A stretch of 64,000 nt of DNA, taken from contig DASUYB010000057.1 in assembly GCA_036377595.1 (NCBI GenBank), positions 1-64,000 of the forward strand, in the 5' to 3' direction. The notes beneath the pieces were generated by a model. It made no database searches. It saw only the letters and a list, made by a program, of their open reading frames with translations, and was not told where the DNA came from. Both the position numbers and the translations under genes were made by a program. Below, in pieces: positions 60,691-64,000 of this stretch. Each line of letters opens with the position of its first letter. The first letter of the stretch is position 1. The DNA is from Longimicrobium sp. (GTDB taxonomy: Bacteria > Gemmatimonadota > Gemmatimonadetes > Longimicrobiales > Longimicrobiaceae).

Positions 60691-60717
60691 GCCCCCTGTG
60701 CGGAGGACCCACAGGGG
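60691..60717 (-). terminator. Hairpin between the sigma-54 activator and E3
   Basis: CCCCCTGTG/CACAGGGGG 9-bp stem with a 9-base loop, 105 bases after the activator's stop. Probably ends that transcript before the E3 promoter. The rest of 60439-60822 has no gene. Confidence 0.65.
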
Positions 60718-60822
60718 GGCGGAGAGCGCGGATCGCGGTGAATGCCGCGCACGAGCGGACGACGTCTCCGGGGCTCGCGCCCCGCAGGCGTTGGGACAGC
60801 CGGGTTTCTCGCGGAGGAGGGG

Positions 60823-61920
60823 TCAGTCGGAGGGCGGGTCGACGTCGCCGAGCGCGGCCAGGAGGTCGTACAGCCCGCGGCGGCTGATCCCCAGGAGGCG
60901 GGCGGCCTTCACCTTGTTTCCCTCGGCCAGGCGGAGCGCCTCGGCCAGGTAGTGGCTGCGCACCCGGTGCAGGGCGCTGGGAAGGTCCAGCGCGAGCCCG
61001 CCCGCCGGAGCGGCGTCGAAGGGGGCGTAGCTCCCCCGCACCTCGTCGGGAAGGTGGCGCGGGAGGAGGGCGTCGCCCTCGTCCAGCCGGGCGAGCACCT
61101 GGGCGCGCTCGATCACGTTCTCGAGCTCGCGGACGTTCCCCGGCCAGGAATAGCTGTCCATGGCCTCGGCGGCCGCGGGGCTCACGCGGCGCAGCGGCGA
61201 CCGCGTGACGGGCCGGTAGAGCGCGAGGAAGTGCTCGCACAGGTGGGGAAGGTCTTCCCTGCGCTCCCGCAGCGCCGGCAGGTGCAGCTCGATGACGTGG
61301 AGCCGGTAGTACAGCTCGGGGCGGAACCGCCCATCCCGGACGGCGCCCATCAGGTCGCTGTTGGTGGCCGCGATCACCCGCACGTCCACGGGGATGCTGC
61401 GCGTGGCTCCCAGCCGCCGCACCTCGCGCTCCTGCAGCGCCCTCAGCAGCTTGGGCTGGAGGGAAAGGGGAAGGTCGCCCACCTCGTCCAGGAACAGCGT
61501 GCCGGTGGTCGCCTCCTCGAAGTACCCCGGCCGCGACCCGGCCGCGCCCGTGAACGCGCCCCGCTCGTAGCCGAAGAGCTCCGACTCGATCAGGTTCTCC
61601 GGAAGGGCGGCGCAGTTGACGGCCACAAAGGGGCGGCCGCTGCGGTCCGAACGGGCATGGACGCTGCGCGCCGCCACCTCCTTGCCGGTGCCGGTCTCGC
61701 CCGTGACCAGCACGGTGGTGCCGGTGGGGGCCACCAGGTCGATCATCCGGCGCAGCTCCACCATCTGCGGCGAGCTTCCGACCAGCTCGACGGCGCGGTG
61801 CGGCGGCGCCGCAGGGGTGCGGAACCGACGTGAGCCGGGAGAGGGTGGATCGGACCCGGAGGCCGCCTGGCCGCCTCGGGGTGCCCGCCAGGAGGTGGAC
61901 GAATCCATGGACCGGCTCAT
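60823..61920 (-). CDS. Sigma-54-dependent activator without a sensor domain
   Basis: 365 residues. AAA+ core: GETGTGKEVA (Walker A), RGAFTGAAG (GAFTGA loop), LFLDEVGDLP (Walker B), then a Fis-type HTH (NKVKAARLLGISRRGLYDLL). Only ~40 disordered residues precede the AAA+ domain, so there is no receiver or GAF sensor; activity must be set by expression or a partner. Lies 385 bases upstream of E3 in the same direction, a candidate activator of the cassette. The start is uncertain: ATG 61920 or GTG 61968; neither has a good ribosome site. Confidence 0.88.
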   Translation of the reverse strand: MSRSMDSSTSWRAPRGGQAASGSDPPSPGSRRFRTPAAPPHRAVELVGSSPQMVELRRMIDLVAPTGTTVLVTGETGTGKEVAARSVHARSDRSGRPFVAVNCAALPENLIESELFGYERGAFTGAAGSRPGYFEEATTGTLFLDEVGDLPLSLQPKLLRALQEREVRRLGATRSIPVDVRVIAATNSDLMGAVRDGRFRPELYYRLHVIELHLPALRERREDLPHLCEHFLALYRPVTRSPLRRVSPAAAEAMDSYSWPGNVRELENVIERAQVLARLDEGDALLPRHLPDEVRGSYAPFDAAPAGGLALDLPSALHRVRSHYLAEALRLAEGNKVKAARLLGISRRGLYDLLAALGDVDPPSD

Positions 61921-62010
61921 TCGATGGAGGCGCCCGGCCGTCTCCCGGCTCGGGGGGGAGCCGGGCACGACGACCAGGCGTGCGAATCGCCCACCCCGTA
62001 GTCCCTGAAC

Positions 62011-62022
62011 TCAGGACTTCAT
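62011..62022 (-). other. Four-codon upstream ORF (ATG AAG TCC TGA)
   Basis: AGGAGG seven bases before ATG 62022, in the same frame as the activator gene and closed by TGA just 15 codons before GTG 61968. Either a short leader coupling translation or a stop-codon change in a once longer N terminus. Confidence 0.45.
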
Positions 62023-62089
62023 CGCCGCCCCTCCTGCACGCCATCCGAGCACGCGCGAAACCGGAAGCTCGCGCCCGGAATCGGTTCAC

Positions 62090-62285
62090 CGCTCCTTTCG
62101 TCACGTAAGAGTGCTTTCTTTTCAAGACAATTACATAGAGTGCACGTTGCGACGAACGTCGCTTGTTTTGGCCTGATATGCTGGCAAATCTCCCTTACGT
62201 GCTCCCGCGTGTAGATCCTTTTAAGCCTACAATATGTAGTACCAGACAAGAGTCAATACGTTGCATGATCGCGTGTCACTCTTTG
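62090..62285. promoter_or_regulatory. AT-rich control region with nested inverted repeats
   Basis: By eye far lower in GC than anything else in the window. Holds the palindrome GCGACGAACGTCGC (62149-62162) flanked by CACGTAAG (62102-62109) and CTTACGTG (62194-62201), roughly centred on it, and a repeated AGAGTGC (62108, 62137). Could be binding sites of a regulator serving the activator gene (minus) and the barrel gene (plus). No clear -24/-12 element was found. No gene in 62286-62507. Confidence 0.5.
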
Positions 62286-62507
62286 CCTCGTCGCCGCCAT
62301 TCCGGGCAATCCAGGAGAAGTCCGGCCCCGGGACGGCACCCTACCTTCGGTTGGAAAAACCGTCACTGCCGCACGACCGCCGGCCGTCCAGGGAGCGTCC
62401 CGGCGGACCCGTCACCATCGTCTCGCGGCCCTGGCAACCGTGCTTCGGCCCGCTTCCACGTGGAGGATCGCGGCGTGCTCATCTCTCGCTGCCGGGGAGC
62501 GGACGGG

Positions 62508-63518
62508 GTGCCCTCCGCGCGACCGCACCGGCCTGCTTCCTCCGCGTTCTCTTCGCCCCGCTCCATTCCGCCGGCGACGGCGCGAAGGCGGCCGTGGCGC
62601 GCCCGGACCGTGCCGGGCCTGGTCGCGCTCCTGCTGTGCGCCGCACCCGTGCGCGGGCAGACGGTGGAGGACGGGACCCTGCTGCCCAAGGGCGCGCTGG
62701 GCGCCGGCATGGTGCTCACGCACGAGACGTGGGACCGGTACTGGGAAGGGAGCCTGAAGCGGGGCAACGAGAACATCGGCAGGCTCACCACGCGGAGCCT
62801 TACGGCGATGACGGGATACGGGATCAGCGACCGGCTCGCGCTCCTGGCCATGCTCCCGTACGTCCACACCCACGCCAGCCGCGGTACGCTGAAGGAGATG
62901 CACGGCATCCAGGACGTGGTGGTGGCGGCCAAGTACGGCCTGGTGACGGTCCCGGTCGCCGGCCGCGGCACCCTGAAGGCCCTGGCCGTCGGATCCATCG
63001 CAGTTCCCGCCGGCGACTACTCCCCCGACTTCCTCCCGCTCTCCATCGGCCTGGGAAGCCGGCGTGCCTCGGGCCGCGTCACGCTGGCCTTCGAGGCGCG
63101 CCGGGAGTGGTTCCTGAACGCCTCGGCCGCCTACACCTGGCGGTCGAAGGTGAAGCTCGACCGCGCGGCGTACTACACCGGCGGCCAGCTCCACCTGGGG
63201 CGCGAGGTGGCGATGCCCGACGTGTTCGACTACACGCTCGGCGGGGGATACCGCGGAAGGCGGCTGCACGTGCCGGTGTCGGTATCGGTGCAGCGCACGC
63301 TGGGGGGAAGCGACATCCGGCGGCAGGACATGCCGTTCGTCTCCAACCGCATGGACTTCGTCCGCGTGGAGGGCGGCGTGGGCTACACCCTTCCCGCGAC
63401 GAACCTGATGGTCCGGATCGGCGCCGCGCGCGTGGTCGGCGGCCGCAACGTGGGCCAGGCCACCACGCTCACCGGCGGCTTCCACTACACCCTTCCCCTC
63501 CGCACGCGGGCGCCGTGA
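62508..63518 (+). CDS. Outer-membrane beta-barrel protein (transporter/MetA-type)
   Basis: 336 residues. A long basic n-region and hydrophobic core (LVALLLCAAPVRGQ) form the signal peptide; cleavage after RGQ. The mature part alternates strands (AMTGYGISDRLALLAMLPYV; RVTLAFEARREWFLNASAAY; VEGGVGYTLPATNLMVRIGA) and ends in an outward strand with a terminal aromatic group (GGFHYTLPL), as in porin-like transporters. GTG 62508 with GGAG eight bases upstream is chosen; the start is uncertain. Not part of the cluster by motif. Confidence 0.75.
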   Translation: MPSARPHRPASSAFSSPRSIPPATARRRPWRARTVPGLVALLLCAAPVRGQTVEDGTLLPKGALGAGMVLTHETWDRYWEGSLKRGNENIGRLTTRSLTAMTGYGISDRLALLAMLPYVHTHASRGTLKEMHGIQDVVVAAKYGLVTVPVAGRGTLKALAVGSIAVPAGDYSPDFLPLSIGLGSRRASGRVTLAFEARREWFLNASAAYTWRSKVKLDRAAYYTGGQLHLGREVAMPDVFDYTLGGGYRGRRLHVPVSVSVQRTLGGSDIRRQDMPFVSNRMDFVRVEGGVGYTLPATNLMVRIGAARVVGGRNVGQATTLTGGFHYTLPLRTRAP

Positions 63519-63711
63519 GCCGCGTCGCGGAACGTCCGTGCGCGGGGCCGACGTGAGCGGCGCGAGCTCCGGGCGGGTCCCTCCGCTGCGCCGCGCACCG
63601 GCGATCGTGCCCGCCGCGCGGATCCGGGGCGGGCGCGGGCGCGTCCCGGTCCTCCGGGCGCGAATCCCTCGCGCGACCCCTTATCTCCCGGAACGACTTC
63701 GTGGGACGCGT

Positions 63712-64000
63712 ATGAGACCTCACGCCCTCCTGCCGCCGGCGGCCGTCTTCCTCGCCTGCACCGCGGTTCTTTCCCTGGCCGGGTGCGACAACGCGGTCGA
63801 GGGAACGGAGCGGCTGCCGCCGCTGGAGGCAGCGGCGCTGGACGCGGACGCCGGGAGCTGGCGCATGATCGTCCTGTCCGCCCCGGACCAGATCGCCGTT
63901 CCGGCCCCGGCGGCCGCCGGCTCCGACGCGTACCGGGCCGAGCTGCAGGCCATCCGCGCCGCGCAGGCCAGCCTGACGGCGGCGCAGCGCCGGTCGGTGG
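63712..64000 (+). CDS. Lipoprotein, partial (possible PAP2 / vanadium haloperoxidase family)
   Basis: First ~96 residues, cut by the window end. Signal peptide with lipobox LAGC (Cys ~25). The mature start SWRMIVLSAPDQIAVPAPAA ... LTAAQRRSV follows the opening usually seen in secreted PAP2/vanadium-dependent haloperoxidase-type proteins. The catalytic part lies outside the window, so the family call is tentative. Confidence 0.7.
   Translation, partial: MRPHALLPPAAVFLACTAVLSLAGCDNAVEGTERLPPLEAAALDADAGSWRMIVLSAPDQIAVPAPAAAGSDAYRAELQAIRAAQASLTAAQRRSV

Noticed and set aside
62019-62249. 76-residue minus-strand ORF in the AT-rich island
   Set aside because: No ribosome site, no family likeness, overlaps the palindromes; treated as control DNA.
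60439-62300. Sigma-54 (-24/-12) promoters for the cassette
   Set aside because: GG-N10-GC spacing with TGGCAC/TTGC likeness was looked for by eye on both strands; only near misses with spacing of 8 or 9.

Overview
The window is very GC-rich, non-model bacterial DNA. Envelope-targeted S8 lipoprotein proteases, an HD-GYP/GGDEF pair, two sigma-54 activators, and many intergenic repeat families suggest a large-genome Gram-negative soil bacterium. A Gemmatimonadota (Longimicrobium-like) origin is my guess from style only; there is no rRNA or marker gene to prove it.

Left flank (1-17.8 kb): a GxxExxY-family protein; a sigma-54 activator with a degenerate receiver; two tandem S8 protease lipoproteins; an HD-GYP phosphodiesterase facing a GGDEF cyclase; a class-C beta-lactamase-type serine hydrolase; an array of ten tandem 30-32 codon peptide genes on the minus strand (10.9-12.2 kb) that gene callers miss; a secreted amidohydrolase; a DUF4157 (eCIS-core) protein fused to an M14-like carboxypeptidase; and a saccharopine-dehydrogenase-like reductase.

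Main system (18.7-60.4 kb): this looks like an enediyne biosynthetic gene cluster. The minus strand carries the hallmark cassette in tightly overlapping order: DUF1702 (E3) > UnbV (E4) > UnbU (E5) > iterative enediyne PKS with KS-AT-ACP-KR-DH-PPTase (PKSE) > AhpD-like protein > hot-dog thioesterase (E10). The minus arm continues with an AraC regulator, a UbiB-type kinase, an AMP-forming ligase and a family III CoA-transferase. The converging plus-strand arm (18.7-42.5 kb) carries tailoring and probable self-protection genes. These comprise seven VOC (glyoxalase/bleomycin-resistance fold) proteins with about 14 VOC domains, two berberine-bridge-type flavin oxidases, a DAO-type flavoprotein, an O-methyltransferase, a methyltransferase-aminotransferase fusion, a PIG-L deacetylase, a TauD/GBBH-type 2OG dioxygenase, two ABM-fold proteins, an Asp/Glu racemase homologue, and a trypsin-like protein paired with an unknown partner. 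PKSE would make the polyene precursor and E10 release it. E3-E5 are conserved partners of unclear role. The plus arm would decorate the product, and VOC proteins could bind it, as TnmS1-3 do for tiancimycin-type enediynes.

Right flank (60.8-64 kb): a second sigma-54 activator without a sensor domain beside an unusually AT-rich regulatory stretch, an outer-membrane beta-barrel protein, and the start of a lipoprotein running off the window.

Intergenic DNA holds repeat families: heptanucleotide arrays (three loci, two of them folding back on themselves), a ~170 bp element in three copies, a ~100 bp element in three copies, and long hairpins built from CACGGAGG-type words. No tRNA, rRNA, CRISPR array or insertion sequence was seen.
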